Source: Populus alba (lineage: Eukaryota; Streptophyta; Magnoliopsida; Malpighiales; Salicaceae). Taken from it: DNA of 64,000 nt. The notes under the pieces were generated by a model. That model was not told the DNA's origin, ran no database searches, and worked only from the letters and a program-made list of their open reading frames with translations. The stretch lies in assembly GCF_005239225.2 (NCBI RefSeq), contig NC_133296.1, forward strand, positions 12,524,001 through 12,588,000. The letters are read 5' to 3'. How positions within the stretch are numbered: position 1 is the first letter of the stretch; each line of letters opens with the position of its first letter. Shown here in pieces: positions 25,601-37,590 of this stretch. The position numbers and the translations under genes are program-made.

Positions 25601-27791
25601 TGTTTGGCCAGGTTGAAGGCAAGATTCTTTAGATACTACAAATCAAATAAGAGATCCATCATTATCCCATTTCACACACGTGTTTATTCACGCACGCGAT
25701 GCACAGAGGCATGCAAGTATCATGCATACAAAATTATGCAGCATGCACCCATGTCTTTGTACTTGAATATAGTCCATCAGGCTGCTTTAACAACGCAAAA
25801 ACTAACAAATCAAGTTCTGCTAATTTGTTAAAGCATTTAGAAGGATGAAGGGGCATTGCTCAATTTTCTAAGGCATTGAGACCTAGCTCTATCATCACCA
25901 TTTCTGCTTGTCCTGCTTGTAATAATGTGTGATAGAAAATGAACGTTGAAAAAGGAAAGCAAAATAATGAATAAGTGAATACTAGTTTTGGATGAAGTCC
26001 AGCCATTTGATGCATTTGCGCTAGAGTGACCAGCATCAGAAGAAAGTTTCTGTGCACAATGCAAAGGTAGCTTCCATGAGATCCTAAAGTATTTCAACTT
26101 CAGAATGAAAGAAAAGTCTCTCCACAAAATCTTTTAGGCATTAATTGATTCAGGCATTGAGCTACGCAGTCTTGATTTCTTGACATAGTTTTTAAATCAT
26201 CAGCCAAGATCCTTCAAAGGCAAGAAGGGCTAATCAGCTTTCCCTGTCTATGATCACATTTAAGTACACATGAGATTTTTTCCAAGACTCAATAGACATT
26301 TTCAAGCCAACCATCTTTCCACATCGAACAAGTTAAGGTACACTGCGGAGTCTGCCAGCCTCTGTGTAGGCTTGACAAACAGAGGTCTTACATGCATGAA
26401 TGGACACCACTTTCAATCCAAAAGTTTGAGATTTGGGTTATGGTCCTTAAGGATCAATCCTTATATATAAGCTCCTCACTTATTCTCAACCAATGCAGGA
26501 TATTTTCCATAATCATATACATAGCACCCACAAAATCTAATTAAAAGAGAAACTGCTAGAAATTGTTCTAAATTTTGAGTAATGATTGCAGAGGAAAAAA
26601 ATGAACTTACATTAGAAGTAGAGGAACTTGCCAAGCCAGGAACCACGACCACAATCGGAGTAGTTTCATCTTGAGAAATAGCATTATTCATGGGAAGAGA
26701 TGCACCATTTATGCCAAAAGCACCTCCAGAAACTGTAGAAAAACCCACTTTTATATTATTTAGAAAGAAAAATCATCTGACAATGTGACAAGAAAATTGA
26801 AATAAACACAGATGGCTATATCTTGACAGCATACATGAGATTTGAATATGATTTGTTAGTGCTCATCAATACACAGACAAAGATTTATTGCCAATCCAAA
26901 GCTCTATACATACCATCAGCGTTCAACAGCCAATCCAAAGCTATGGTTCCACCATCAGAAGTACGAAACAAGTGCCTAAAAGTGCATGTACATAGGTTTT
27001 TGTTAGATCAAAATCTTGAACCAAATTTGAAAACCACAGAAAAAAGCAAGTGCCACAGCCAATTAACAAATGTTATGGCAAATTCCATGAACAAGAATGC
27101 GTAATTCTTGTCACAAATCATGAAGCAGTCCAGTTTTTTTATTAAAAAAAATTAATATTAAAAAATAAATAAAAACTCTAGAACGACAGATAGCACAAGA
27201 ATAACCCATTTTCTACAAAAATCGCAAACGGTCAAATGACAGAATCAAATTAAGCAACTGCTCATTAATAAAAACTCTAGAATGACAGATAGCACAAGAA
27301 TAACCCATTTTCTATAAAAATCGCAAACGGTCAGATGACAGAATCAAATTAAGCAACTGCTCATCATTACCTTCTATAGCTAAAAACCGGAGACCTCCCA
27401 CAAAATTGCAAAAAGGCAGTCTGAAAATGAGGACTTGATATCCATGTTGTGGCTACAAACCTGCACAAACAAGATTCAACCGCATAATAGGAAAATGGGG
27501 TTAACTCATCAACCTCTACACGCAGATATTTGTGTTTGTACGATGTATACGTTACCTAGAGTGGAGGATTTTACAGCTGGAAAGAATGGCATTACAAAAC
27601 GGAGAAGAGGGGTTGTAAGTGATAGGAGTGCCTTGAGATTTAAAGAAAACATCTTCAAAGAAATGGACCTCCAAGAACTTGTAAAGAAAAGTAATGGAGA
27701 TGATCAAGAGAGCTACCAAATAGTGCCAAGTTGGTATCTGCGAGAGTGCATTGAACAAGATAATATAAGGGCTGAGAGAAGAAGAATCCAT
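19618..27791 (-). CDS. EMB8-like alpha/beta hydrolase with N-terminal membrane segment
   Basis: Fourteen exons in transcription order: 27556-27791, 27371-27460, 26914-26975, 26611-26732, 25546-25635, 24576-24698, 23456-23533, 22431-22516, 22090-22138, 20985-21041, 20777-20907, 20596-20679, 20307-20373, 19618-20085. All use GT/AG and join in frame to 580 residues. Residues about 20-42 (HYLVALLIISITFLYKFL) form a membrane anchor. The core is a YheT/EMB8-type alpha/beta hydrolase: VVVVPGLASSS (oxyanion region), NHRGLGGVSIT, nucleophile elbow GTSIGAN with Ser235, acid in SALDDPV (Asp360/361), and His390 in TPQHGGHLAFFEG. A variable acidic linker follows, then a hydrophobic stretch and basic tail (FRKRSRK), perhaps a second membrane contact. 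Substrate is unknown; family members are carboxylesterase-like. The last exon reads through an in-frame AAACAG/GTAATT before the stop, so an alternative 3' end by splicing is possible. Confidence 0.92.
27169..27366. repeat. 99-bp tandem duplication in intron 2 of the hydrolase gene
   Basis: Copies at 27169-27267 and 27268-27366 share AAAACTCTAGAA(C/T)GACAGAT, ATAGCACAAGAATAACCCAT and GACAGAATCAAATTAAGCAA with only about three or four differences. The second copy ends about four bases from the splice donor of exon 2 (27370 reading leftwards). Low divergence implies a recent event. Confidence 0.93.
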
Positions 27792-28507
27792 GAAAACAAA
27801 GCAGAGATTTGATTGGATCTATGAACTACTGGGGTTTGGTCATGGCTGGTCTGGTTTTAATGTTTGGTTAGTTAATAATGGTGGACGATATGGTTGGTGA
27901 GAAATGGAGTCAACCGCGAAATACAAGTAAAGGAGAGAAATTATTACACGACACAAGTACTTTAGTCTTCTCGTAAAAATATTATGAAAATTATGTTTTC
28001 GAGGGTGTAATTTCATTATATTAAATAATACCTCAGGAAATAAAGTAACATTTTTCGTCTTTTTCCTGAACTAACAGAGAAGGAAAAGGTGCCTCTTTTT
28101 TTTTTTTTTTTTTTTATGGGATTCAAAGCCGATCAATGATCAATGTGATGGAAAACCTTGCGTAGAGTCGGTATTCTTCTTCGCCACATCAGGACAGGCA
28201 CACTAATGTTTTTTCTTTGATTTTTTTTTTAATTATTGACATGGATGTTATATATATCTTTCATGATTTTAAAAATTTATAATTATATAAACTTACAATA
28301 AACCTGAAAAAACTCAAATTCACATGATAGTTCAAGAACAAATTCAAGATATAATCAATTAAGTTAATGTTTTTTTCTTCGAATTTCTTGAGATAGCAGG
28401 CAGGTGATGAAATAGCAGGCACCTTACATAGTAATTGTCAGCTCATATCTTAAATACATGCAATTAGTCAATTAAAACAAGGCATTTTTTAGCTACTATT
28501 TTAATGA
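27792..28507. other. Hydrolase gene upstream region
   Basis: This contains the 5' UTR and promoter of the gene at 19618-27791. A long poly(T) at about 28097-28116 (poly(A) on the minus strand) is present. No further gene is seen. Confidence 0.5.
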
Positions 28508-28690
28508 TAGTGTCTGGTAATATTTAGCTGCATGTTTTTAAAAATATTTTTTAAATAAAAATATCATTTTTATTTTTTATTTTTTAAAATTAGCATATTA
28601 AAATTATTAAAAAAATACATAAAAATATTAATTTTATATTTTTTTAAATTACAAAAAAAATTAAATGATGGAAACTATTATAATATTAAA
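28508..28690 (+). repeat. AT-rich MITE-like dispersed repeat
   Basis: Member of a family of about 200 bp seen repeatedly in this window. The order is GTTTGGTAAT-like start, GTTTTTAAAAATATTTTTTA, AT-rich middle with TTAGCATATTAAAAT, then a block like AAAAATATTAATTTTATATT. Other copies: 16680-16810, 39877-40062, 40365-40580, 41384-41562, 44045-44240, 45911-46104, 58972-59171, and in reverse 61575-61785 and 62325-62516. Confidence 0.6.
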
Positions 28691-28714
28691 TAAATAGTAA
28701 AAAATTATTTGGTT

Positions 28715-28848
28715 GTCGGGAGATTTATAGTTATTCATATGACTCGATGTAAGTCTTTAATGTCCTTGAGATTTATAGAACTTGAACTGGTAACCTTTAA
28801 GAAACAAACATAGAGTCTAATTAGTTGAGTTACATCCTTAAAATTAAC
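28715..28848 (-). mobile_element. tRNA-derived SINE of the TTA-tail family, diverged copy
   Basis: This resembles the units of the array at 44446-45055: TGTCGGGAGATTT, CTTTAATGTCCTTGAGATTT, then GAACTTGAACTGGTAACCTT (a B-box-like sequence on the minus strand), then TCTAATTAGTTGAGTTACAT (an A-box-like tRNA head on the minus strand). It is strongly diverged. Confidence 0.6.
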
Positions 28849-29856
28849 TTATTAAATTCTCTTGAATGTATTAGATCAACGTGAAATGTGTACTTTCAAC
28901 ATTATTTATTTAGTCCCTATTAATGAATAAATTGATACAAGAATATTTTTATTATTAAAAAAATCAAATTATTTATTCAAAAAACATTATAATTTGTTTG
29001 TAACCAAATCACATATAAAATTAAATTTAGTTCCATTTGTGATTTGAATTCAATTTGTAGCATATTATAATTTTTATGTTTAGAATAAAATATTAAACCA
29101 TGCATAATTGAATTTAATTATAAAATTTAGAATATTTGTGAAAATAAATTAAATTAATAATTTTAACTATTATGTTACTGTATCATTTCTTTTTTTTGTT
29201 AAAAACACATTTAAGTGGACATGGCCCTTATTATTTTCTCTAGTTCCTTTTTTTTCCCTTCATTTCTTCCTTGCCCCAATATATGGCGGCGGAAAGTAAA
29301 AAAGTAATAGTTTTATAACTGTAAAAGATGAATGAATTGTCAAAAGAATGTTTTGTTTTATTTTATTTTATTTTGACACAGAATAATATAACAGATTGTA
29401 CCTGCTTCGGATATAAAAATCAAACCCAGCATCTTTTCATAAAACAATTAGAAAAGGTATAGAAGTTGAGAAAAAAAACACAATAATGGGTCAAAACAAA
29501 TAATTAGATGATAAATATATTCATATAATCACCAAGTATTCTATAGTTGAATAAACAATTTGGCAAATTTGATCACAATTTTCAGTTTTTATTTACTGGT
29601 ATGATTAATTTGATGCAATTCGTAAGAAAAACCTCCTTCGACTGATGTTCATTTCCAGTTAAAATTCAGATGGGAAGAAATATGAATGGTTTCATAATCT
29701 CACAAATTTTAAAAGAAAAAAAACATTAAAAAATAAAATCAATATACCAAATAAAAACCATATCCAAAAACTACCTTCTGAACCCATTCATATTCACCAC
29801 CTTTGGTATCAAATATTCCATGTTGGAGGCTTCTCATATTCAATATTAGTTAAGGA

Positions 29857-30031
29857 GTCCTCAAGGGGCGTAGTGTGGTAATAAAGGGTTTGAAATCTGT
29901 ACAACAAGTCTTGAGTTCGAGTCAGAGTGTGCATCTCTTGTAAGAGCCTGGGATAGCCGGAATTTTACTCACTCACCTGGCCCCATAAAAAAAAAAATAG
30001 GGTTTTCATGTTGGAGAATCAAAAAAAAAAA
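29857..30031 (+). mobile_element. tRNA-derived SINE, copy 1 (poly(A)-tailed family)
   Basis: The body starts GTCCTCAAGGGGCGTAGTGT. It has an A-box-like TAGTGTGGTAA and a B-box-like GAGTTCGAGTC 40-45 bp later, as in an RNA polymerase III tRNA promoter. It ends in two A runs, the last at 30021-30031. It is flanked by near-identical 11-bp sequences, TTAGTTAAGGA (29846-29856) and TTAATTAAGGA (30034-30044), a likely target-site duplication. It aligns along its length with the inverted copy at 33460-33642. The SINE class is secure; a Salicaceae SaliS-type family is my guess. Confidence 0.85.
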
Positions 30032-30873
30032 TGTTAATTAAGGATCACACTTCTCCATGTTTATAGGAAAATTATTGCCATTTAGATGGTGGAGGGTAGA
30101 AAAAGAGAGAGAGACAATGAGGGGGTTTGTAAAAAAATAGGATTTATGCTGTTAAAAGGTATTTTTGAAATATTGTTTTTAATGTCAATTCCAAAGGGAA
30201 TTGTTGTAGCAAATTAGAGAGGAAACTCTCTAATTTGTTTTTGGTCATTTCTTAACAATTGAATTCCATTTGGAATTCAAATTAATACCCGGATTTCAAA
30301 TTAAAGAATTGATTCAATCCTTGGAATAGAATTTAGTTTTAATGGTTGTAATAACGTGGTAACTATTATATTTTTATTTAACAGAATACTAAATGATTGG
30401 TCCAGGCTACATTGCAAGTAAGGATAAAAAAAAAAATTAACATAAAAAAAGAATGTCCAGGTATTGGTTGAAATCGTAACAATTAACAAAGCAAATGAGT
30501 AGGAGTATTATCCCATGAAGATTAAAAAATAACTAATAATTACCAAAATTTATTAAATTATAATCTATTTGCTTAACCAAATAAGAGTGTTTTGTTGTCT
30601 TATAAAAAAAAAAAAAAAAAAAAAAAAACTAAGTCTAAATCAAGATAATAACATTTTAGAATTTCTTATTAACCATGATTAATCTTATGTGACATTTCAG
30701 ATCGAATTAAGTACTATATTTCTTAACATTAAGAATTGATTTTCTCCTATCTATTCATCAATCTTTCTCAAGCATTAATAAAATATCTTAACAAGTAATT
30801 TTTGGCATCTTTGTCAAAATTATAAACCTGTCAAAATTAATACGAACAATAAAACTCCTAAAGATGACACAAG

Positions 30874-30937
<64 letters not shown>

Positions 30938-32137
30938 CAAATCATCTATCACTCTTAATTGCTTGGTAAATTAACATACATATTGATAAGTTTGAACTCA
31001 TTCTTATACCAAAGTTTAACTCATTACAGTAAATTTATTTTCATCTATATAAATAGATCATTAATAGATTAATCACAACGAATCATTAGGAATAAAAGAT
31101 AAATAACAATTTAGCTTGTTTTAAATGTGATATTTTAAGTTGATTGTATTTTCTTTTTAGCATAACTAATCTTTTATTTTAAAATTTTACAGACTATTTA
31201 GAGTTTTTTTTTTATGATAATAATACTAAATAACAACTCATTTTTTTAACATAAAACATTTCTTCCATCTAAACGTAAAAAAAAGACGTTTTCCTTTAAG
31301 CTTCAAGTTATTAGTAGTGATCCTTTTAAACTCATACAGATCACCCTCATTCCTTTTTTTATACAGGATTAATTTTTAACTATGGTATTTCAAGAGTTGT
31401 GATCTTGATTCCAACAATAGAAACTCATGTTTTATCTTAAAAAACGAAAAAAAAAAAAAAAAACAATCTTGGCCTTTAAGAAATGCACTTTTCAATACCA
31501 TATTTGTAGATCTAATGGGACTAGAAGATCTTTTGGTATTTTTTTCTTTTTAACAAAGGTAATTTTGTGATTTCAATTTGACTAACTAGGTGTTTGAGAA
31601 TTGAATCCCTCCATCCAAAAACAATCCAATTTTCCGTTAATTTTAACTTTTAGGGCATGAAGGGACATGTGTCAAACTTCTATTTGTTCTATCTTAAAAA
31701 AAAAAAAAAAAAAGGAGTAAAAATGGAGAGAAAAAAAATAACTCAGAAATTTGATTAAATTGTTATTTATTTTTGTAATAGCTTGCGTGCATGTGAGAGC
31801 CTTTTAACTGGAAAACAACTTTGATAAAGAAATATTCCCCAAAAAGTTATCATTGGCTAAAGCTAGGTATATATGATTATAACCATGACTGTATATTTCA
31901 CTTGTGCAAGCATGTTTACACAGCCATATAGATATGACTCTCAAATGGCCTTTTGTGGCCATTTGAATTTTGCTATTTCAACAACACACATGGCCTTCCT
32001 GGCCTCTGCTGCATCTCAAAAGGAGAAAGAGATGAAGGAAATGACCCTTTATAGACCAGACACCAGTCTTGCAAGGAAGTTTTTGAAAAAGGAAGAAAAA
32101 AGAAAGGCAAACTGCTACCACCACTGCATTCTGCAGA
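30032..32137. other. Intergenic: AT microsatellite, SUT 3' flank
   Basis: A long (AT)n tract of about 28 repeats lies at 30878-30934, and there are poly(A) runs at 30602-30628, 31448-31463 and 31696-31713. The stretch next to 32137 should carry the sucrose transporter 3' UTR. The open frames at 31873-32145 and 30301-30489 show no protein features. No gene is seen. Confidence 0.55.
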
Positions 32138-35100
32138 TCAAATGAATGCAAGAGTGCTGGTGGCGGCCCTCTTGTTTGAGGGGATGTCAGGGGGCGGAGA
32201 TGGAAGCATGGTGAATGCCAATATTCCACTGGCTGCAGCTGCAACCGCTCCTACAACAAAAGCTGGTAGATTTCCTCCTCCAAAAAGGGCATCCCAAGGT
32301 CCAGCTGCCACAGAAACCACCATCTGCCATAACATCATCAAAAAAATAATCAAGTTAAAATTACCATTCATATATTCAGAATTAACTGCTGCACATATTC
32401 TAGTATACTGCAGTACATATGAATCTAATCTAGTCATTTGTAAACTAAATTCAAGATGGCGGTCACCAATTAATCAATTAAATAATTGAGAGTTGCTTTC
32501 TTTTTTCTCTCCCTTCACTACTTGTTTTTAATGTTTTAATGGTATGGTTATAATGTCAGTCTATCGTTCTTGGGGTTCGCAGAATATGATCATGAGTCAA
32601 GAGAACATAGTTCTGTCTATAAAAAGTTTAAGCATCTATTTTTAACAATAATTTCAGAAGCCAGCACTGCATCCATACTTTGAATCCAATCCAAAGCTTT
32701 CCCTTTAGTGCTTTCTAGTGAAAAAGTGTTTGTAGACCTGTTCAATAACTCCAAGAGCAGCAGACATCGTAGCCCATACAAACATTCCGTTTAATCATGA
32801 CAGAAGAAGATGGGGATCATAATCATCAGACTATGATGATTTCTTTATCAATTTTGATCCTAAAGAAGCAAAATACTTGTTGAATTATTTTTTTTTTCCT
32901 TTCCAGATTCACAGATCATTACTGTGGCATTGTCCAGTAGTACTGAAGGACTTGCTTAAAACAACCATCATCAAAATAAAATGAAGGAACAAACTTGTGG
33001 AGGCTTAATGCTTGGAAACAGAAACGGGCATGGAAAAACAATCCCTAGAGTGAATTTATAGCAGCAACATGTATTAGCATGTAGTGTATATACTGACCTG
33101 TGGTATAACAATTGAAAGATTGAGAACTCCAAGAGAAAGCCCTATAATCAAATTGAAACAAGGAAATTAATAATTTAGGAGGATACCTTAGCAGAAGTAC
33201 TGCTTGGAACTAAAAAACTTACCTTGGCCAGCACCAGAGGTGTTAGAAAAGATGGATGCCAAAGCAAAAGGGATGCTGTAAGTTATCTGCATAATAACTG
33301 CCACCATTAGTTCACCATGACAAATCTCCAAGCCTTAAACTAAAAGGAGCATCTGCAGCTTTTCCAAGAACAATTACAAGAGCAGCTACGTACCAACCAA
33401 CCAGTTCTCATTAAATGCACACAGATACATTGATAAAAGGGGCTGTGCATGTTGAACTACACTTTTTTTTTTTTTTTATTGAGGAAACCCTACTCCCGAA
33501 AAGTGTATTTTGTGGGCTCAGGTGAATGAGTTCAAACTCTGGTTGTTTCAGATTCTCTTACAAAGTACACGCCCTGACTCGAGCTCGAAACCTAATATGC
33601 AGATTTCAAACCCATTTACAACTATGCTACGCTCCTTGAGACAAGTTGAACTAAACGTACGTTGGAATTTGATCTTCTTGCGGTTGATCAAGAACAAAAG
33701 GAGAAGGGAGAAGAAAACAATTAAAGGGTCTTGACTTTTCATTAATTAAGTCTTGTAAGATCAGATAAACATCATAAGCTGCCTAAACCAGCCAAAAAAA
33801 CACACATTAGAGAAGAAACTCACTCCCATGGGAGCATTTATTATTTGGTGTTCATGCATTGGATGGCCATTGAAATCTGAAAGGAATCAAAACTCTGAAA
33901 TTAGCCAGTTTTAAACTACGTGGCTCCATGCACGAGCAGGAGACAGGTTACTAGAGGCTTGAAAAATATACACTGTTGCAGCCGAAGGGGGTGTTGCGCA
34001 CCTTATCTAATTATACAATATGAAATCCCAATTACATATTCAACTGCAAGATTAAAAACTTCTCAAGTTTATGTTAAAAAATTATACCAATGATTAATGG
34101 GATTTTACAGTCAAATTATGTTAAAAATTTAATTCGTAACTGTCAAGTAATCTAAAACAAAAGGAAATTAAGAAAGGGAAAGGAAACGTTTATGTGAAGA
34201 AAAAAACGTAAAAAGGAGAATTCCAGATTCAAAATAAAAAGGTATAGCAAAAAGGCGAAAAAAGGAGAGTAAAAGACAAAAATGATACAGTTGAGCATGC
34301 CAAAAAAAAAAAAAAAAAAACTAGATGACCTGCACCAAAAAGGCTGACTTCAATTACTACTCACAAAACAATACTTGAAGTCTTGAAGAGAAGTAAAGAG
34401 AGCCAACAACAACTTACAGCTTGAGGTATGCCCATAACAGCAAAAAGGGCTAGAGCACCAGCCTTGACACCAGACGGCGGCGGCAAGAGGTGGGTTCCTC
34501 CATTCACGGTGGTGTACCTTCTGTTAGATTGAGCCACTTTGGTGATCAAAATAGTCATAGCCAAACAAATAGCCAAGATAAAATTCACAATCCCCCACAG
34601 CCTTTTAACCCCGCCAACCCCACGAGCCAAAACCTCCACACCGAGTGAAGTGAATCCCAAAACCACCGAGTTTAGCAGTAACCCCAATGCACCTGCACGG
34701 ACCCCACGATCATACATCTTCAGTTGATCAGCATTTCTACTTGAATCACCACCGTACACCTCTCTCCCCATCCAATCAGTATCAAACAACAAGAAAGGAA
34801 ACCAAGCAACCCAGTTTAGACACGTCACCAAAAGTAGGATCCTCATAGGTCTTTGCAAGCTCTTAAGAGCAGCGACTATTTCCCCAAAAAATGGCGCTGG
34901 CGTCGACTCTTTAGCTCCTCCACCCTCCTCCTCTTTCTCCTCCTCGTTACCTCCGTCACCGGAACTTCCCTCCGGCGACCAGGGTTTTTCACGTACGTAA
35001 GAGAGAGCTAGAATTGTCAACGTTAAAAGCAAGGCAATGGAGATGAAGAAACAAGATTTGAGATTTGCACAGTAAACATCACAAGCTTTGGTTCTTGAAA

Positions 35101-35728
35101 ATGGAAAGATTCTGTACAAGTGAGTGTAAGACCCAGATGCAAATCCAAGAACATTGCCAACAGCCATAAAGAAAGAGTAGAAAGCATTGGCTGTACGAGT
35201 CTTCTTGTGATCCTTCCCTGAAAGATCAGCAAGAAATGCCCTACAAGGACCTTGAAGCATGTTATTAGCAACATCAAGAATCCAGAACCCTACCACAAAC
35301 ACAGCAATGGCGCGTGGCTTAGCTGTTTTTGTGAGGGAATCACCAGAGAGATGGCCAATGTCAGCGGCATAGCCAATGAGAAACACAGAAATGGCCACAA
35401 AACCAGCCCCCGCCGCAATAAACGGGCGACGGCGGCCAAAACGGGAGGTGCATCGGTCACTGTAGTACCCCACTGTTGGCTGGACTAACATGCCAGAAAT
35501 CGGGCCACAAAGCCAGATGAACGCAGCCCATGTGTGAGGAATGCCTAAGAGTTGCACATATGGGGTTAGCAAAGAGAGCTGTAGCGCCCAACCAAATTGA
35601 ACACCAGCAGCTATCGATGCAACCACTATGATCTTTCTCAGTGGGCTAGGGTTTGTTGCAGGAGGTTGTTGTTGAAGACTGAAAGAAGAGGAAGGGGGGT
35701 TGTTTTCTTTTCTAACTCCACTCTCCAT
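32138..35728 (-). CDS. SUT1: Sucrose/H+ symporter, SUT1/SUC2 type (type I)
   Basis: Four exons: 34418-35728, 33223-33286, 33098-33141, 32138-32323, all GT/AG and in frame, giving 534 residues. This is the exon pattern and length usual for type I sucrose carriers. The ATG at 35726-35728 ([10 protein letters not shown]) is preferred; no ATG lies closer upstream in frame. The protein is an MFS/GPH-family carrier with twelve predicted membrane helices: [35 protein letters not shown] with the conserved His at residue 65, the loop motif [17 protein letters not shown] (about 91-107), and RTANAFYSF. An acidic, Gly-rich central loop ([19 protein letters not shown]) and a C-terminal NTSGAGQG segment follow. 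Type I carriers sit in the plasma membrane and load or retrieve sucrose in phloem. Group IV vacuolar SUT4 proteins have a different N-terminus. Which Populus paralogue this is (SUT1 or SUT3) is unresolved. Intron 1 carries a SINE. Confidence 0.95.
33460..33642 (-). mobile_element. tRNA-derived SINE, copy 2, inside SUT intron 1
   Basis: On the minus strand it starts GTCTCAAGGAGCGTAGCATA at 33642. It has the A-box-like region and a B-box-like TTTCGAGCTCGAGTC, then GGGAGTAGGGTTTCCTCAAT and a poly(A) tail (the T run at 33463-33477). Flanks AAGTTGAACTA (33643-33653) and ATGTTGAACTA (33449-33459) match at 10 of 11 positions, a target-site duplication. It lies in the sense orientation of the sucrose transporter gene, in the intron between exons 1 and 2. 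Confidence 0.88.
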
Positions 35729-35822
35729 GAGGGCTATCACTCTTAGAGCTCACTCTCAAATCTTTCTTGTTTTTCAGCAATATTGGAGTTTGGAAAGTGA
35801 AATGGGAAGTGGGTTCGCACAG

Positions 35823-35836
35823 GAATATATATAGAA
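35823..35836 (-). promoter_or_regulatory. TATA box of the sucrose transporter gene
   Basis: On the minus strand the sequence CTATATATATTCC lies about 100 bp upstream of the ATG at 35728. That distance fits a TATA box with a short 5' UTR. No other candidate is as well placed. Confidence 0.6.
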
Positions 35837-36002
35837 CGGGAGAGTGAGGGTTTCGAGAGTGTTGTGTGGAAGTTGACAAGGAGTGAGTAGACATTAGCCT
35901 TATCCGTTTAAAATTTGTGTTTTTTGAGTCTTAGTTCTGTTTGTGCCTTTAGTTTGTGTTGGCTAATGTGGCGCAGGGACTTTGTAAAAATGTCTTTTAA
36001 TT

Positions 36003-36779
36003 TAATACGTATAATTATGTTTTTTTTTTTTTTTTTATATCATAACATTAAAATAATTGAAAAATAATTAAAAAATTAAATTAATACTTTTTAAAATAAA
36101 AAATAATTTTAAAATAACAAATTAAACCATATTACTAAATATATCCTTAATACGGTATAGATCATTCTTAGTTATGGTGCCAAGTGTGTATCTATTATTA
36201 GTAAATACTATTCACCTTGTTTGGGTTAAGCAATTGCTTTTTTATTTGTCTTTTTCTATCAATTTACGTTAACAATTACAAAATATACTGGAAAACATCT
36301 ATGGTAAAAAATTGTAGCTATCAATAGTAATTTATTATTTTATCCTCATTTTTTTTTTCAATTTTAGTATTTTGAGATCAAATTATTGATTCATTTGTTA
36401 AAGAACAAGGACCAAATTGTCTACATAAAACAAATAAGATGAAACTTTTATATTTTACCAAAGAGAAGAAAGAGAAAAGAAAGGAGAAGACAAAAATTCA
36501 CTAGAACCATGTTATCAGTCCTCCGCCGACTTGTATCCCATTGCCGATAAGATCTCAATGCGCCACTCCTAACACTATTGTGGAAAAAAGAGAAATCTCA
36601 TAACTAATCAAAAATTCACTAAAAAAGGTTTTATTTAATCCACATGTTTTTTTTTTTATATATTATCGTTTAATTAAATGAAGAATTGATTTCAAGAAAA
36701 AGAATTATTAAATTCAATCAGGTTTATAATCCATGTTACGATGTTAAATATTTTAATTTGCATCTATATCTTAATTTCT
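36003..36779. other. AT-rich intergenic sequence
   Basis: A partial MITE-like stretch at about 36003-36130 is followed by AT-rich sequence without a gene. This and the region back to 35837 are the distal promoter side of the sucrose transporter. Confidence 0.4.
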
Positions 36780-37590
36780 TGGTATGATTTTTAGTTAATA
36801 TTAACAACTCATTTTTGCATTTATTGATGTATATAATTATTAATTTATTTAATTAAATGTGTTAATTACTTTTTTTATTCACAATATATATCTTTTATGT
36901 TAAAAACACGGGAAAGCATGCACATTTATTTTTTGGCGTTAAAAAATCTTTTAATTCTACCCAAAACAAAACGCAAAACACGAGTTAACAGACTGGATTT
37001 TAAAATTAATTGTTAAAATTTTAATTAAAAATAGAAAATATTGTATTTTCCTTTTCTTTACATGGCAATAACCTAATTATTTTCTAAATGACTTTCGAGC
37101 ATTTATTAAAATGGATGCGTTTTTTGGGTAAGGATATATGAAAGTGCATGCATGAGAAATGCTCAATTAATTTGGTGGCAAATGTGCAAATAGGAGCAAT
37201 TAAAATGTTGCAGAAGCATGTAGACAATTCTAATTTTCAACATAGGCCTGTTGTTTAGTCAAAATATTAATATGGTAATTAATAGGATATTTGAGTAAAA
37301 GATTTTGCATTTTACTTCTGGGTTGCTATTTCTTAACATTATTATTTTTTTATTTGAATTTAAACAGAGTTATAACTGGGGAAAAAATATTTTATTTAGT
37401 GTATTAAACTGATATTGGAGATGCACATTTATAATTGTCTGCAGAGCAAATTTAATCTCAAATATTACCGTAAAAAATAACTTAAAAATACCCTTTATTA
37501 TCAAACAGGCAAAAAAAAAAAAAAAAAAACATTACAGCTATATTTTGATCATACTTGGCAAAATGTAATTACTGCTTATGTAAGTATTGA
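36780..37590. repeat. Segmental direct duplication, left copy
   Basis: Matched by 39260-40165 about 2.48 kb away. Shared blocks include TTCCTTTTCTTTACATGGCA near 37050, GTAAGGATATATGAAAGTGC near 37128, GGTGGCAAATGTGCAAATAG near 37172, GTTGTTTAGTCAAAATATTA near 37249, GAGATGCACATTTATAATTG near 37418 and AAAATGTAATTACTGCTTAT near 37560. This copy has no MITE insertion. Confidence 0.85.

Noticed and set aside
27435..27812. 125-codon plus-strand open frame
   Set aside because: Antisense to exons 1 and 2 of the hydrolase gene, whose minus-strand reading has conserved motifs and splice sites.
30878..30934. CRISPR-like or satellite array
   Set aside because: It is a simple AT dinucleotide microsatellite in a plant genome.
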